DNA from: Curtobacterium salicis
GTDB taxonomy: Bacteria; Actinomycetota; Actinomycetes; Actinomycetales; Microbacteriaceae
Direction of reading: 5' to 3'
DNA: 64,000 bases
Assembly (NCBI RefSeq): GCF_011759505.1
Contig: NZ_JAAOYO010000003.1
Coordinates: 620,001-684,000, forward strand
Below the pieces are notes generated by a model that was not told the DNA's origin, ran no database searches, and saw nothing but the letters and a program-made list of their open reading frames with translations. Positions 18,801-26,459 of the stretch are shown here, piece after piece. The position numbers were made by a program, and so were the translations under genes. The stretch's first letter is position 1, and each line of letters starts with the position of its first letter.

Positions 18801-19468
18801 GGCTGTCCTTCGAGGAGTTCGACCAGGTCCGCGCCGGCGCCACCAGCGACGCCCAGGCGCGGGAGTCCCGCTTCGGCCGGTCCCGGGACACCGCGGACCT
18901 CGGCGTCGAACGGAACGTCCTCCGGTACCGGCCGCAGTCGGTCGTCGTCCGTCAGTCCGAGGGCGTCGGCACCGGTGACCTCATCCGGACCCTCGCCGCC
19001 GCGACCGCCGCGCGGGCCCACGTCCTGCTGAGCACGGCCCGGGCACTCCCCGGTCCACTCACCCAGCTGCTCGCGAGCGGTCGGTCCCCGCTCGACGTCG
19101 TCGACCACCTGGTGGAGACCGACGACGAGTTCCTCACCCGGGCGGCGTCCGGAGCGCTCCTCCACGAGCAGTGGTCGGGTGGCGCCGCGGAACCGCAGGA
19201 CGCCATCGACATCGTGCTGTCGCAGGGCTTCGAACCCCGTCCGCACACGGCCTTCGGTGGCCCGGGCTCACGGATCCGTCTGCTCGGCGGCGACCCCCTC
19301 GCCCTCGAGGAAGCGCTCGGCGCGGGCATCGACACCACCATCCACGACGCCCCGGTCGTCGAGGCCGGCGTCGTCGAGATGGCGCACTACCTCCGCGAGC
19401 AGACCGTGGTCGTCACCGCGCACCGGCACGGCGACGTCGACCCCGAGTTCGCCCGCCTCCGCCTCTGA
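15893..19468 (+). CDS. PutA-like proline dehydrogenase/glutamate semialdehyde dehydrogenase homologue, active sites apparently altered
   Basis: The protein has 1,191 residues, the size and architecture of actinobacterial bifunctional PutA. A PRODH-like barrel lies at about residues 90-450, an aldehyde-dehydrogenase domain at about 480-970, and a ~220-residue C-terminal part remains. Family markers are clear (RCxRPDDP-like start, LDVVPLGPTVLGP, VEVLLGM, TPVVHPDEF, YLARRLREG; APWNSPVTTPADGVLSALAAGSGVVLKPSP, VDRVLLTGS, LPLLAET). Several catalytic positions differ from the family. The ALDH Cys of GQxC is Ser746 (GQASTA), and the GKN after LAET is missing. In the PRODH half the Lys of V-K-G-A is Asp285, and the Tyr before TPVVHP is Leu386. 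It may be a pseudoenzyme, a regulator or an enzyme with a new reaction. It is divergent from a MarR gene. Confidence 0.85.
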   Translation: MPPARLQDCTDDAFALVGRWLDASRGVKPDARAARLAEVLRDERGLDFARGFVDKVIRPDDPKVAARNLEKASRDVPDFLAWYLRGAVTVGGGFATMAPWAVIPSARRVLRRLAGHLVVDAPPARLGAALGKLAGPGTRLDVVPLGPTVLGPAESDRRLAWITDLLGRDDVPAVSFAVADVVPPTSPWALDDATDQAVDRLVPVFRAALAGGSTLSLLVDGPHDLDLTVAVFRTLLDQDEFAHTTAGITLPASLPDSLGVLSALTEWAAARRSRGGAPVRVRLVDGAHLAEERADALVHGRPSALFATRPEIDAALLRLLDAALTPEHTDAVQIALAGLDPVLVAAARVLAERRGVTDALEVEVLLGMTGTVLDAVRADVGTVTLLTPVVHPDEFDAAIPYLARRLREGAAVAGSASAALSAGGLDDADRAALLDRERARLTTAVAALDDPAPTTLRTQDRRVALGAPDVRTEHPPATDTDAGVDANRQWAADLLRRVPRSPLGTATVRGARVTDRPRLERTIARTAQAGVNWGRQDPQDRAELLDLVAHELETRRADLVEVVVAETAMTLTEADRQVSGAVDAAHHAADRARHLVDVAGAAFVPPRLTVVVAPWNSPVTTPADGVLSALAAGSGVVLKPSPLAKRTGAVLADVLWHAGVPHSMLQLVDLDVSELGRDLVAHPAVDRVLLTGSPDTARSFRWWRAGLPLLAETGAVSAAVVTPAADVDQAVRDVVASAFAQSGQASTAVSLVVLVGSMGEDGDDSRFLRQLADATRALRVAWPTDPSAQLGPLVVEPTGAARSALTELGPGESWLVEPRLLDESGRLWSPGVRVGVRAGSATTRSTVGVPVLGVVQVETLEQAIAIQNGSDHGLVEALHTLDVDEVALWTNRVEAGTLVVNRATTDTTVVRQPVGGWGSSSVGAVAKRGGPDSVAMLGHWEPVPRAVHKSIQLHGLPPRVTALIEASRSGLSFEEFDQVRAGATSDAQARESRFGRSRDTADLGVERNVLRYRPQSVVVRQSEGVGTGDLIRTLAAATAARAHVLLSTARALPGPLTQLLASGRSPLDVVDHLVETDDEFLTRAASGALLHEQWSGGAAEPQDAIDIVLSQGFEPRPHTAFGGPGSRIRLLGGDPLALEEALGAGIDTTIHDAPVVEAGVVEMAHYLREQTVVVTAHRHGDVDPEFARLRL

Positions 19469-19485
19469 GCTCGGACTGGCGTCCC

Positions 19486-19543
19486 GGACGGGAGGCCCCA
19501 CCCGCGTCCGATGCGCCGCTCCCGTGCGCAGGGCCTCCCGTCC
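19486..19543. terminator. Hairpin of the GACGGGAGGC repeat family after the PutA-like gene
   Basis: Arms GGACGGGAGGCCC (19486-19498) and GGGCCTCCCGTCC (19531-19543) pair perfectly over 13 bp, 18 nt after the stop codon of the PutA-like gene. The same core recurs after other genes in the window (26460-26501, 46151-46185, 49897-49950), which suggests a dispersed terminator-like repeat. Confidence 0.6.
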
Positions 19544-19606
19544 GTTCCCCGCGTCACCTGGGGCGCGCCCGTGAGGCGGCCCCGGGCTCGGCGTAGCGTT
19601 CGTGTC

Positions 19607-19819
19607 ATGAGTGCAGCAGAGCGTGACAACGGGGTCCAGTCCGAGCCGATCATGGACGGTGCGACCGACGCGACGAACGAGGAGAAGCTGCACGGTCTCG
19701 TGGAGCAGGTCCAGCACGACCACGGTGACGAGGGTGCCGGCGTGATGGCCGACCACCTGCGCGACCGTCTCGACGAGACCGGTGTCGAAGCCGAGGACCC
19801 GGCCTCCGAGGTCGAGTAG
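19607..19819 (+). CDS. Small acidic protein of unknown function
   Basis: The protein has 70 residues, starting MSAAERDNGVQSEPIMDGA and ending DPASEVE. It is strongly acidic with a possible short helix (EEKLHGLVEQVQHDHGDEGAGVMADHLRDRL). There is no signal, membrane segment or known motif. The codon usage fits the neighbours, and a perfect terminator hairpin (19834-19867) follows, which supports a real gene. I do not recognise the family. Confidence 0.65.
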   Translation: MSAAERDNGVQSEPIMDGATDATNEEKLHGLVEQVQHDHGDEGAGVMADHLRDRLDETGVEAEDPASEVE

Positions 19820-19833
19820 CAGCAGCGCGACGG

Positions 19834-19867
19834 ACGCCCCCGCCGACCGTCAGGTCAGCGGGGGCGT
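19834..19867. terminator. Strong terminator between convergent genes
   Basis: A 10-bp stem (ACGCCCCCGC/GCGGGGGCGT) continues inward with GACC-GTCA-GGTC, giving a long hairpin between the 70-residue protein gene (plus) and the 114-residue protein gene (minus). It probably serves both. Confidence 0.75.
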
Positions 19868-19889
19868 TCGGTGTCCCGGGCGCTGTCGG

Positions 19890-20234
19890 TCAGCGCTTCC
19901 CGCCCCGCCCGACGAGGGCGACCTCGAGCACGGTGAGGAGCGTCGCGATCCAGAGCTGGCGGACGGCGAACCGGCGGGACTGCCGGTCGAGCAGGGCCAG
20001 CGGCACCATGGTCACGCCGTGGGTCGCGTCGACGAGGGCGCTGACGGTGTGGGCGTCCGGCGTGCCGACACGGAGGACGAGCCCGGCCTGCGTGACCTGA
20101 CGGACGCCGAGGACCCGGGCGAGCACCGCGGGACGGCCCAGCGCACGGCGGGAGCCGACCAGGTGGACGACACCGATGGCGGCACGCAGCAGCTCGACCG
20201 CGAGTGCCCGCTGCTGCCGCGAGGGGCGGCTCAT
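19890..20234 (-). CDS. Small probable membrane-associated protein of unknown function
   Basis: The protein has 114 residues, starting MSRPSRQQRALAVELLRAA. It has several moderately hydrophobic helices (LLRAAIGVVHLVG, VTMVPLALLD, LWIATLLTVLEVALVG) and a basic C-terminus. The start overlaps the stop of the upstream SDR gene by four bases (ATGA), so the two are co-transcribed and probably translationally coupled. I do not recognise a family; a small integral membrane protein is the most likely reading. Confidence 0.7.
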   Translation of the reverse strand: MSRPSRQQRALAVELLRAAIGVVHLVGSRRALGRPAVLARVLGVRQVTQAGLVLRVGTPDAHTVSALVDATHGVTMVPLALLDRQSRRFAVRQLWIATLLTVLEVALVGRGGKR

Positions 20235-21229
20235 CGTCGGCGCCCGGCGGCCGTGGCGACCGCGAGCCCGGCGACGCCGAGCGCTGCGCCGATGATCCCG
20301 TTGCCCAGGCGACGGTGCTCCACCCACCAGGTCTGCGGCGACCACTCGTGGGCCTGCTCGTCGAACGCACCGTGCGCGCCGTGGTCCCCGGGGACCGGCT
20401 CGTACAGGTTGACGCCGATCTCTTCGCCGTCCTTCTCCGGGATCTGCTGCCCGCCGACCAGGGTCTTCGCGGCGTACCAGTCCGCGAACCGGCCGCTGAT
20501 CCGGTTGCCGAGGATCGTGTACACCGTGGACTCACCGACCCAGGTCCGACGGCGGGGGTGCTCCGCGGTGGCCGCGATCGCGCGGGCGCCGACCTCGGGC
20601 TGGTAGATCGGCGCGACGGGCTGCGCGTGGTGGGGGAGCGTCGACTTCACCCAGCCGAACTGGATCGTGTTGAGCGCGGGCATGTCGACCCGACTGATCC
20701 GGACCTTGCTGCCCTGCTCGATGAGCTCCGACACGACCGACTCGGTGAACCCGACGATGGCGTGCTTCGACCCGCAGTAGGCGCCCTGCAGCGGGATGCC
20801 GCGCGACCCCAGCGCCGAACCGACCTGGATCACGTGCCCGGAGTCCCGCGACACCATGCGCGACAGTGCTGCACGCGTGCCGTTCACGACCCCGAGGTAG
20901 TCGACCTGCGTCGCGCGCTCGAAGTCCTCCGGCGCGGTGTCGAGGAATCTGCCGAACACCCCGACCATGACGCCGTTCACCCACAGGTCGATGGGGCCGA
21001 GCTCGGCTTCGACCCGGTCGGCGGCGTCCTCCACGGCCTGGCGGTCGGAGACGTCCGCGACGAGGGCCAGGCCGCGACGACCGGCGGCTTCGATCTCGGC
21101 GACGGCAGCGTGCACGCCGTCCGCACCGCGCGCGAGGACGGCCACGTCCCAGCCGCGGGACGCGAGTTCGCGGACCGTCGCCCGTCCCAGTCCAGCCGAT
21201 CCACCGGTCACCACAGCCACACGAGTCAT
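20231..21229 (-). CDS. Short-chain dehydrogenase/reductase with C-terminal membrane segment
   Basis: The protein has 332 residues. The NAD(P)-binding motif TGGSAGLGRA is at about residues 8-17, with DVSD, NGVMVG (in place of the usual NNAG), the catalytic Ser in QVGSALGSRG and the Tyr/Lys pair in AYCGSKHAI. The C-terminal ~80 residues extend beyond the classical ~250-residue SDR and end with a hydrophobic segment (GIIGAALGVAGLAVATAA) plus basic tail, so it may be membrane-attached. The NNAG variant is common in this extended group. Substrate unknown. It is the first gene of a two-gene operon with the 114-residue protein. Confidence 0.9.
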   Translation of the reverse strand: MTRVAVVTGGSAGLGRATVRELASRGWDVAVLARGADGVHAAVAEIEAAGRRGLALVADVSDRQAVEDAADRVEAELGPIDLWVNGVMVGVFGRFLDTAPEDFERATQVDYLGVVNGTRAALSRMVSRDSGHVIQVGSALGSRGIPLQGAYCGSKHAIVGFTESVVSELIEQGSKVRISRVDMPALNTIQFGWVKSTLPHHAQPVAPIYQPEVGARAIAATAEHPRRRTWVGESTVYTILGNRISGRFADWYAAKTLVGGQQIPEKDGEEIGVNLYEPVPGDHGAHGAFDEQAHEWSPQTWWVEHRRLGNGIIGAALGVAGLAVATAAGRRR

Positions 21230-21330
21230 GCACCCCTTCTACGCGGTGCCGGTGCCGCAGCGGTCAGCCGCTGTCCCCCGCGCGGTGCCCCGCCGGCCGC
21301 GGCCAGCCGAGCCCGAGCCTCGGCCCCGCC

Positions 21331-21365
21331 GGCCGTCGGCCGCCGGCCGCCGGCCGCCGGCCGTC
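21331..21365. repeat. Five-unit 7-bp tandem repeat (GGCCGYC)
   Basis: Five consecutive 7-bp units lie here: GGCCGTC, three times GGCCGCC, then GGCCGTC. The array ends within the stop codon of the DUF2071 gene (minus strand) and lies about 100 bp upstream of the SDR gene start, so unit number changes would alter the SDR promoter region rather than a reading frame. Confidence 0.85.
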
Positions 21366-22149
21366 AGGCGCGCGGGCCCGCGAACCGGGTGACGACACCG
21401 GGCGAGTACAGCACCGAGTCCGGCTCCAGCTCGGTGAGCGCCACGGGCAGCCCCGCCGCCCCGATCAGGTCGTCCCGCAGCCGGGTGAGCGACGCCCGGT
21501 GCACCACCCACGAGTCGTGCTCGTTCGGCCACCACGAGGTCCGCCCGGCACGCCCCACGTGCATGCCCCACCGCGCGGTGAGGAACGACTCGAGCGGGGT
21601 CGGTTCGCTGATCGGCTCGCCGACCTGGACCTCCACCTGCGACCGCAGGCGCGACCCGTGCCGGTGGACGGCGTAGGCCATCCGGTCGCCACGCTGCCGA
21701 CGGGCGACCCGCGCCCAGTGGTACGGCGTGCCGGTGACGACCCGTGCGGCGACGGCGGGCAGGAACTTCCCCGCGTCGAGCGACAGGAACACCACCCCAC
21801 GGCGGCCGGTGTCGTCGCGGGTGTAGACGCGGACGTTGACCTCGAGGAAGTCGCCGACGTTCCCGGTGCGGCCGAGCGGGCCGAACGGCGGGAAGCGCGT
21901 GTCCTCGAAGCTGAACGCGATGAGGCCCACCCACGTGGTCACGTCGTCGTCGGTACCGTCCGGCGCCATCGTGTCGGGTCGCGTACCGGACGGCAGCAGC
22001 GGCGCCACCGCGGACACGTCCACCCGCCAGTGCACGAAGACGACGTCACGCCAGGCCTGTTCGATCCAGGGTCGCCCCGGCAGGGCGGGCGCGGTGGGCG
22101 TCACGGCCTGCAGGTCGAGCGCACCCCCGTCGGGCAGCGTCGCGGTCAT
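21364..22149 (-). CDS. DUF2071 (YqjF-like) protein
   Basis: The protein has 261 residues. It has the DUF2071 signatures: FVHWRVDVSAVAPLLPSGTRPD near the start, WVGLIAFSFEDTRFP, FLEVNVRVYTRDDTGRRGVVFLSLDA, GTPYHWARV and SFLTARWGMH. Function unknown for the family; the fold is related to acetoacetate decarboxylase. The ATG at 22149 overlaps the stop of the nitroreductase gene (TGATG), so it is translationally coupled as the last gene of a three-gene set. Confidence 0.9.
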   Translation of the reverse strand: MTATLPDGGALDLQAVTPTAPALPGRPWIEQAWRDVVFVHWRVDVSAVAPLLPSGTRPDTMAPDGTDDDVTTWVGLIAFSFEDTRFPPFGPLGRTGNVGDFLEVNVRVYTRDDTGRRGVVFLSLDAGKFLPAVAARVVTGTPYHWARVARRQRGDRMAYAVHRHGSRLRSQVEVQVGEPISEPTPLESFLTARWGMHVGRAGRTSWWPNEHDSWVVHRASLTRLRDDLIGAAGLPVALTELEPDSVLYSPGVVTRFAGPRA

Positions 22150-23042
22150 CAGGTGGTCCCGTCCGTCGTCGTGGTCCCGTCCATCGTGCTCGGTCCCGCT
22201 GTGCCCACACCCCCTGCGGGCTGCCCCGTGGCGCCCGGCCCCACCACCGGCTGGTCGTCCCACCCCTGCTGCGGGGTCGCGCAGGTGCCACGGAACACGT
22301 ACTGCGAGGGCCGCTTCCGCTCGTTCGACACCCAGTCGATCGCGGGCCGTCGTCGTTCCGGCGGCAGGTACCCGATCCGGTACACGGCCATCAGCTCCAG
22401 CTCCGGCGGCACCTCGAGCAGCTGTTCGACCTCGTGCCACGACTCCTCGATCTCCATCGGGAAGGACACGAACTGGATCCCGAGGCCGAGCTCCGTCGTC
22501 ATCAGCCAGACGTTCTCCATCGCCGCACCCATGCTGAACACCGAGTAGAAGGCGTTGCGGGCCTCCTTCCGGTACTCGTCGCGGTCGAGCATCACCCCGA
22601 GCAGCAGCGGGGAGCCGGCGACGAGCTTCCGGTTCTCCTCGCCGAGGGTCTGCGGGACCCGGAGGGCGTTCATGAGGAACTGCCCTCGCTTCGTGAAGAC
22701 CTGGTTCGTGAACGGCCGCAGCGGCTTCGGCAGCTTGTCGAACAGCATGCCGTCCCGACGCTCGTCCATCTCGGCCTGCGAGAACCGGAAGTACGGCCGG
22801 TACCGCTCGAAGAACGTGCCCCGGGACATCGTCGTGGTCATCGCCCGGCCGCTGATGTCCGCGACCCGGTCGATCGTCTCGCGCTCCTCGATCAGGACGA
22901 ACCGCCACGGTTGGCTGTTCAGCTGCGACGGCGCCCGTCCGGCCAGTTCGACCAGCAGACGCTGGTGCTCCTCGGACACCGGGTCCGGCAGGAACGCCCC
23001 GTTCGTGGTGCGTCGGCGTCGGATGGCCTCGATGAGTTCCAC
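22149..23042 (-). CDS. Nitroreductase-family oxidoreductase
   Basis: The protein has 297 residues with a GTG start ([21 protein letters not shown]); GGAAGGA lies just upstream. Typical FMN-dependent nitroreductase features are the N-terminal RRRTTN-like motif, [49 protein letters not shown] and a C-terminal [14 protein letters not shown]. The C-terminal tail after [12 protein letters not shown] (about 50 residues) is Gly/Pro/Thr-rich and ends GTTTTDGTT; it is low complexity and not part of the fold. It is encoded between the 122-residue membrane protein and DUF2071 genes. Confidence 0.9.
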   Translation of the reverse strand: MELIEAIRRRRTTNGAFLPDPVSEEHQRLLVELAGRAPSQLNSQPWRFVLIEERETIDRVADISGRAMTTTMSRGTFFERYRPYFRFSQAEMDERRDGMLFDKLPKPLRPFTNQVFTKRGQFLMNALRVPQTLGEENRKLVAGSPLLLGVMLDRDEYRKEARNAFYSVFSMGAAMENVWLMTTELGLGIQFVSFPMEIEESWHEVEQLLEVPPELELMAVYRIGYLPPERRRPAIDWVSNERKRPSQYVFRGTCATPQQGWDDQPVVGPGATGQPAGGVGTAGPSTMDGTTTTDGTT

Positions 23043-23071
23043 TGGTGTCCTTCCGCCTCGGCGTCGAGCGG

Positions 23072-23440
23072 TCAGCGTCGGGCGAGGACCGCCCCCAGGT
23101 AGGACGGCGCCGCGGCGACCGCGGTCTTCCAGTGTGCTCCGGTGCGCGGGTTCGTCCGTGGAGCCAGTGCCAGGGGGACGAGCGCGGGCAGCAGGAACAG
23201 CGCCGACCGGGACCGCGTCCAGAGCGGGGTCGTCGCGGCCGCCCCGGTGAGGGCGGCGGTCGCCACGAACAGGCCGTGGTGCACGATCCGCAGCCTGCGG
23301 GTGCGGATGAGGCGCACCGCGACCGCGGTGCCCCACAGACAGTTGACGACGTACGAGGCGGTCGCGGCGGTGACCAGCCGCCGGGCGGCCACCGACCCGG
23401 GAGGCCCGCCGCGCCTCCCGACCGTCACCCCACGTCCCAT
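23072..23440 (-). CDS. Small integral membrane protein of unknown function
   Basis: The protein has 122 residues, starting [15 protein letters not shown]. Three hydrophobic segments are visible ([51 protein letters not shown]), with a basic C-terminus. It is 29 nt upstream of the nitroreductase gene on the same strand and so probably heads that operon. I do not recognise a named family. Confidence 0.7.
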   Translation of the reverse strand: MGRGVTVGRRGGPPGSVAARRLVTAATASYVVNCLWGTAVAVRLIRTRRLRIVHHGLFVATAALTGAAATTPLWTRSRSALFLLPALVPLALAPRTNPRTGAHWKTAVAAAPSYLGAVLARR

Positions 23441-23457
23441 GCACGCGAACCTACCCT

Positions 23458-23533
23458 CCCGCGAAACGCAACCCCGGCGGCGGCGCGCAAGGCGGTACCG
23501 CTGCGCGATGACGCTCACCTTGCGTTTTGCGGG
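23458..23533. repeat. Inverted repeat downstream of the AsnC-type gene
   Basis: Arms around AAACGCAA (ending 23471) and TTGCGTTT (starting 23520) pair over about 12 bp, flanked by CCCGC/GCGGG, with a ~48-nt spacer. It lies between the 3' end of the Lrp/AsnC gene and the start of the 122-residue membrane protein gene. It could be a weak terminator or an operator. Confidence 0.35.
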
Positions 23534-23544
23534 GGAGGAGGGGG

Positions 23545-23982
23545 TCAGTCGGAGCCGCGGCTGACGAGCTTCGACAGCACGATCGCGGAGCGGGTGTGGT
23601 CCACCTGCGGAGCGAGGCGGACGCGGTCCAGTGCCTCCTCGAGCGCGGGCAGGTCCCGCGAACGCATGTGCACGACGGCGTCGGCGCTGCCGGTGACCGT
23701 GCCGGCATCGACGACCTCGGGCACGGCGTCGAGCAGGGTGCGCAGTTCGTCGGGGGAGACGGTGCCGCGACAGTAGAGCTCGACCCACGCCTCGGTGCCG
23801 CGGTCATCGACGGCCGGGTCGACCTTGATCGTGAAGCCCTGGATCACGCCGTCGGCGACGAGCCGGTCGACGCGGCGCTTCACGGCGGAGGCGGAGAGCC
23901 CGACGACCGAGCCGATGTCGCCGTAGCCGGCGCGGGCGTTCTCCCGCAGCTGGTCGAGGATGCGGTGGTCGAGCGAATCCAT
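23545..23982 (-). CDS. Lrp/AsnC-family transcriptional regulator
   Basis: The protein has 145 residues. The N-terminal HTH (LDHRILDQLRENARAGYGDIGSVVGLSASAVKRRVDRLVADGVIQGFTI, read in parts) is followed by a ~80-residue RAM ligand-binding domain (AWVELYCRGTVSPDELRTLL, GTVTGSADAVVHMRSRDLPALEEAL). It is divergent from the DDAH-aminotransferase operon, so it most likely responds to arginine, ornithine or a related amino acid and controls that operon; this is inferred from gene order. ATG 23982 fits the family N-terminus. Confidence 0.93.
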   Translation of the reverse strand: MDSLDHRILDQLRENARAGYGDIGSVVGLSASAVKRRVDRLVADGVIQGFTIKVDPAVDDRGTEAWVELYCRGTVSPDELRTLLDAVPEVVDAGTVTGSADAVVHMRSRDLPALEEALDRVRLAPQVDHTRSAIVLSKLVSRGSD

Positions 23983-24249
23983 TGTGCTGATCCTACGCGT
24001 GGTCGTTGCGAGCAGACACCGACCGACGCAGGAAACGTGCGTGGCGAGCCGTGCCCCCGGACGGCCCTCCTGTGCGAGGATCGCTGCAGGCGTCGGTGCT
24101 TGTGTCGGTGCTGTTCCGCCCGGCGCTGGTGTGGTTGACTCTCGATCAGGCGTCGACCTGGTCCGCCTCCCGCGAGTGAGCCTGCATCTCGTGGGAGCAC
24201 TCACCGTGGTGGTTCCTGGCAGGCTCGGGCCCCGGTCCTGGAGGACCCC
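23983..24249. promoter_or_regulatory. Divergent control region between AsnC-type gene and DDAH operon
   Basis: These 267 bases should hold promoters for both directions and the AsnC-type operator. A TTGACT hexamer (24135 onward) is a possible -35 for the DDAH operon, and TGGAGGA just before 24250 is its ribosome-binding site. No clean operator palindrome was found by eye. Confidence 0.35.
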
Positions 24250-25140
24250 GTGTCGAACACCGCACCCCAGCCCACCACCGCCCTGCAGCGCACGGCCACG
24301 CACCGCACCGTCCTGATGTGCAAGCCGACTCACTACACGGTCAGCTACCGGATCAACCCCTGGATGCACCCGGAGGAGCCGACCGACACCTCGAAGGCCG
24401 TCGCGCAGTGGCAGAGCCTCGTCGACGTCTACGAGCAGCTCGGCTTCGCGATCCACCAGATCGAGCCCATCGAGGGGCTGCCGGACATGGTCTACGCGGC
24501 CAACGGCGGCTTCGTGCTCGACGGTGTCGCGTACGGCGCGAAGTTCCAGTACCCGGAGCGTCAGCCCGAGGGCCCGGCGTACATGGACTGGTTCCGCCAG
24601 GCCGGCCTGACCGTCGCCGAGCCCGAGGAGACGAACGAGGGCGAGGGCGACTTCCTGCTCATCGGCGACACCATCTACGCCGGCACCGGGTTCCGCTCCG
24701 ACAGCACCTCGCACGAAGAGCTCGCCCGCGTGTACGGCCGCGAGGTCGTCACCCTCAAACTCATCAACCCGAGCTTCTACCACCTGGACACCGCCATCGC
24801 GGCCCTCGACCCGGTGCCCGACGCCGAGGGCAAGTCGAACATCGCGTACCTCGAGAGCGCCTTCGACGAGCCGTCCCTGGCGATCCTCCGCGAGCGCTTC
24901 CCGGACGCGATCATCGCGACCGAGGAGGACGCCGCGATCCTCGGCCTCAACTCGTACTCCGACGGCTACAACGTCGTGATCGCCGCACGCGCCACCACGT
25001 TCGCCGAGCAGCTGCGCGAGAAGGGCTACAACCCGATCGGCGTCGACCTGTCCGAGCTGCTCCTCGGCGGCGGCGGCGTGAAGTGCTGCACGCTCGACCT
25101 GCACCCGATCGGCACCGGCACCTCCGTGGCACGGTCCTGA
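24250..25140 (+). CDS. ddaH: Dimethylarginine dimethylaminohydrolase-type (DDAH/arginine deiminase-like) hydrolase
   Basis: The protein has 296 residues with a GTG start behind TGGAGGA. It has the DDAH/amidinotransferase fold: CKPTHYTVSYRINPWM near the start, DMVYAANGGFVLDG, EGEGDFLLIGDTIYAGTGFRSD, FYHLDTAIAAL with the catalytic His (His178), and KCCTLDLHP with the catalytic Cys (Cys279 or 280). It hydrolyses a guanidino group, from arginine, methylarginine or a close analogue, to give citrulline or ornithine-type products. Co-transcription with an ornithine aminotransferase and a divergent AsnC gene point to arginine/ornithine breakdown. The exact substrate cannot be fixed from sequence. Confidence 0.88.
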   Translation: MSNTAPQPTTALQRTATHRTVLMCKPTHYTVSYRINPWMHPEEPTDTSKAVAQWQSLVDVYEQLGFAIHQIEPIEGLPDMVYAANGGFVLDGVAYGAKFQYPERQPEGPAYMDWFRQAGLTVAEPEETNEGEGDFLLIGDTIYAGTGFRSDSTSHEELARVYGREVVTLKLINPSFYHLDTAIAALDPVPDAEGKSNIAYLESAFDEPSLAILRERFPDAIIATEEDAAILGLNSYSDGYNVVIAARATTFAEQLREKGYNPIGVDLSELLLGGGGVKCCTLDLHPIGTGTSVARS

Positions 25141-26363
25141 TGGCCGGCGCGCTCGGGGTGAACACGGCCGCGGCGCTCGCCGTGGAGGACCGCGCCCTCG
25201 CCCACAACTACAGCCCGCTGCCGGTGGTCATCGCGTCCGGCCACGGTGCGACCGTCACCGACGTCGACGGACGCACCTACCTGGACGGACTCGCCGCCTA
25301 CTCGGCGGTCAACTTCGGACACGGCAACCCGCGCCTCCTGACCGCGGCCCGCGACCAGCTCGACCGGGTGACCCTGACGAGCCGGGCGTTCGTCAACGAC
25401 CGCCTCGGTCCGTTCGCGGCCGGCCTGACCGCGCTCACCGGCACCGAGATGATGCTGCCGATGAACACCGGTGCCGAGGCCGTCGAGTCCGCGATCAAGG
25501 TGGCGCGCGCCTGGGGCTACCGCGTGAAGGGCGTGCCGGCCGAGCGGGCGACGATCATCGTCGCGAGCGGGAACTTCCACGGCAGGACGACGACGATCAT
25601 CTCGTTCTCGGACGACCCCGACGCCCGGAACGACTTCGGGCCGTACACGCCCGGGTTCCGCACCGTCCCCTACGGCGACGCGTCGGCGCTCCGGGACGCG
25701 ATGGACGACACCGTCGTGGCCGTCCTGCTCGAGCCGATCCAGGGTGAGGGCGGCGTGGTCATCCCGCCGGCCGAGTACCTGCCCGCGGTCCGCGAGGTCT
25801 GCGACGAGTTCGGCGCGCTGTTCATCGCCGACGAGATCCAGTCCGGCCTCGGACGCACCGGCCACACCCTCGCGGTCGAGCGCGTCGGCGTGACGCCCGA
25901 CCTCATCACGCTCGGCAAGGCACTCGGTGGCGGCATCGTCCCGGTGTCCGCCGTGGTCGGTCGCGCCGACGTGCTCGGGGTCCTGCGCCCCGGGGAACAC
26001 GGTTCGACCTTCGGCGGCAACCCGCTCGCGGCAGCCGTCGGCAGCGAGGTCGTCGCGATGCTCGCCGAGGGCACCTTCCAGCAGCGGGCGCTCGACGGTG
26101 AACCGGTCCTCCGCGGTTTCCTCGACGAACTCCTCGGCCAGGGCGTCATCGCGCACCGCGTCGCCGGACTCTGGGCCGGGATCGACATCGACCCCGCGCT
26201 CGGCACCGGCAAGGAGGTCGCGAAGGAACTCGCGGCGCGCGGGGTCCTCGTGAAGGACACGCACGGGTCGACGATCCGCTTCGCTCCGCCGCTCGTCGTG
26301 ACCGACGAGGAGATCGCCACCGCGATGCAGGCCCTCGGCGCGGTCCTCCACGCGCTCGCCTAG
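25140..26363 (+). CDS. rocD: Ornithine aminotransferase
   Basis: The protein has 407 residues; the ATG overlaps the DDAH stop (TGATG). Class III aminotransferase signatures are present: NTGAEAVESAIKVARAWGY, GNFHGRTTTIISFSDDPDARNDFGPYTPGF (read in parts), LLEPIQGEGGVVIPP, ADEIQSGLGRTG, and the PLP lysine in LGKALGGG (Lys260). NTGAEAVE and FxPYTPGF are typical for ornithine rather than acetylornithine enzymes. It converts ornithine to glutamate semialdehyde, which would then need a working semialdehyde dehydrogenase. The PutA-like protein upstream may not supply one, since its catalytic Cys is missing. Confidence 0.92.
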   Translation: MAGALGVNTAAALAVEDRALAHNYSPLPVVIASGHGATVTDVDGRTYLDGLAAYSAVNFGHGNPRLLTAARDQLDRVTLTSRAFVNDRLGPFAAGLTALTGTEMMLPMNTGAEAVESAIKVARAWGYRVKGVPAERATIIVASGNFHGRTTTIISFSDDPDARNDFGPYTPGFRTVPYGDASALRDAMDDTVVAVLLEPIQGEGGVVIPPAEYLPAVREVCDEFGALFIADEIQSGLGRTGHTLAVERVGVTPDLITLGKALGGGIVPVSAVVGRADVLGVLRPGEHGSTFGGNPLAAAVGSEVVAMLAEGTFQQRALDGEPVLRGFLDELLGQGVIAHRVAGLWAGIDIDPALGTGKEVAKELAARGVLVKDTHGSTIRFAPPLVVTDEEIATAMQALGAVLHALA

Positions 26364-26370
26364 CCCGTCC

Positions 26371-26441
26371 GCGGAACACCGGTGCTTCCGCATCACATCG
26401 CGGGATCCGGCGGTGTGATGCGGAAACACCGGTGTCTTCGG
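26371..26441. repeat. Palindromic intergenic element, copy A
   Basis: A 21-bp inverted repeat with one mismatch: the left arm (26377-26397) starts CACCGGTG and ends GCATCACA, the right arm (26414-26434) is its complement, with a 16-nt centre. Each arm contains the self-complementary CACCGGTG. A related element (copy B) lies at 28884-28951. Copy A sits between the convergent rocD and epimerase genes. Confidence 0.85.
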
Positions 26442-26459
26442 GGTCGACCCGCCACGGGC

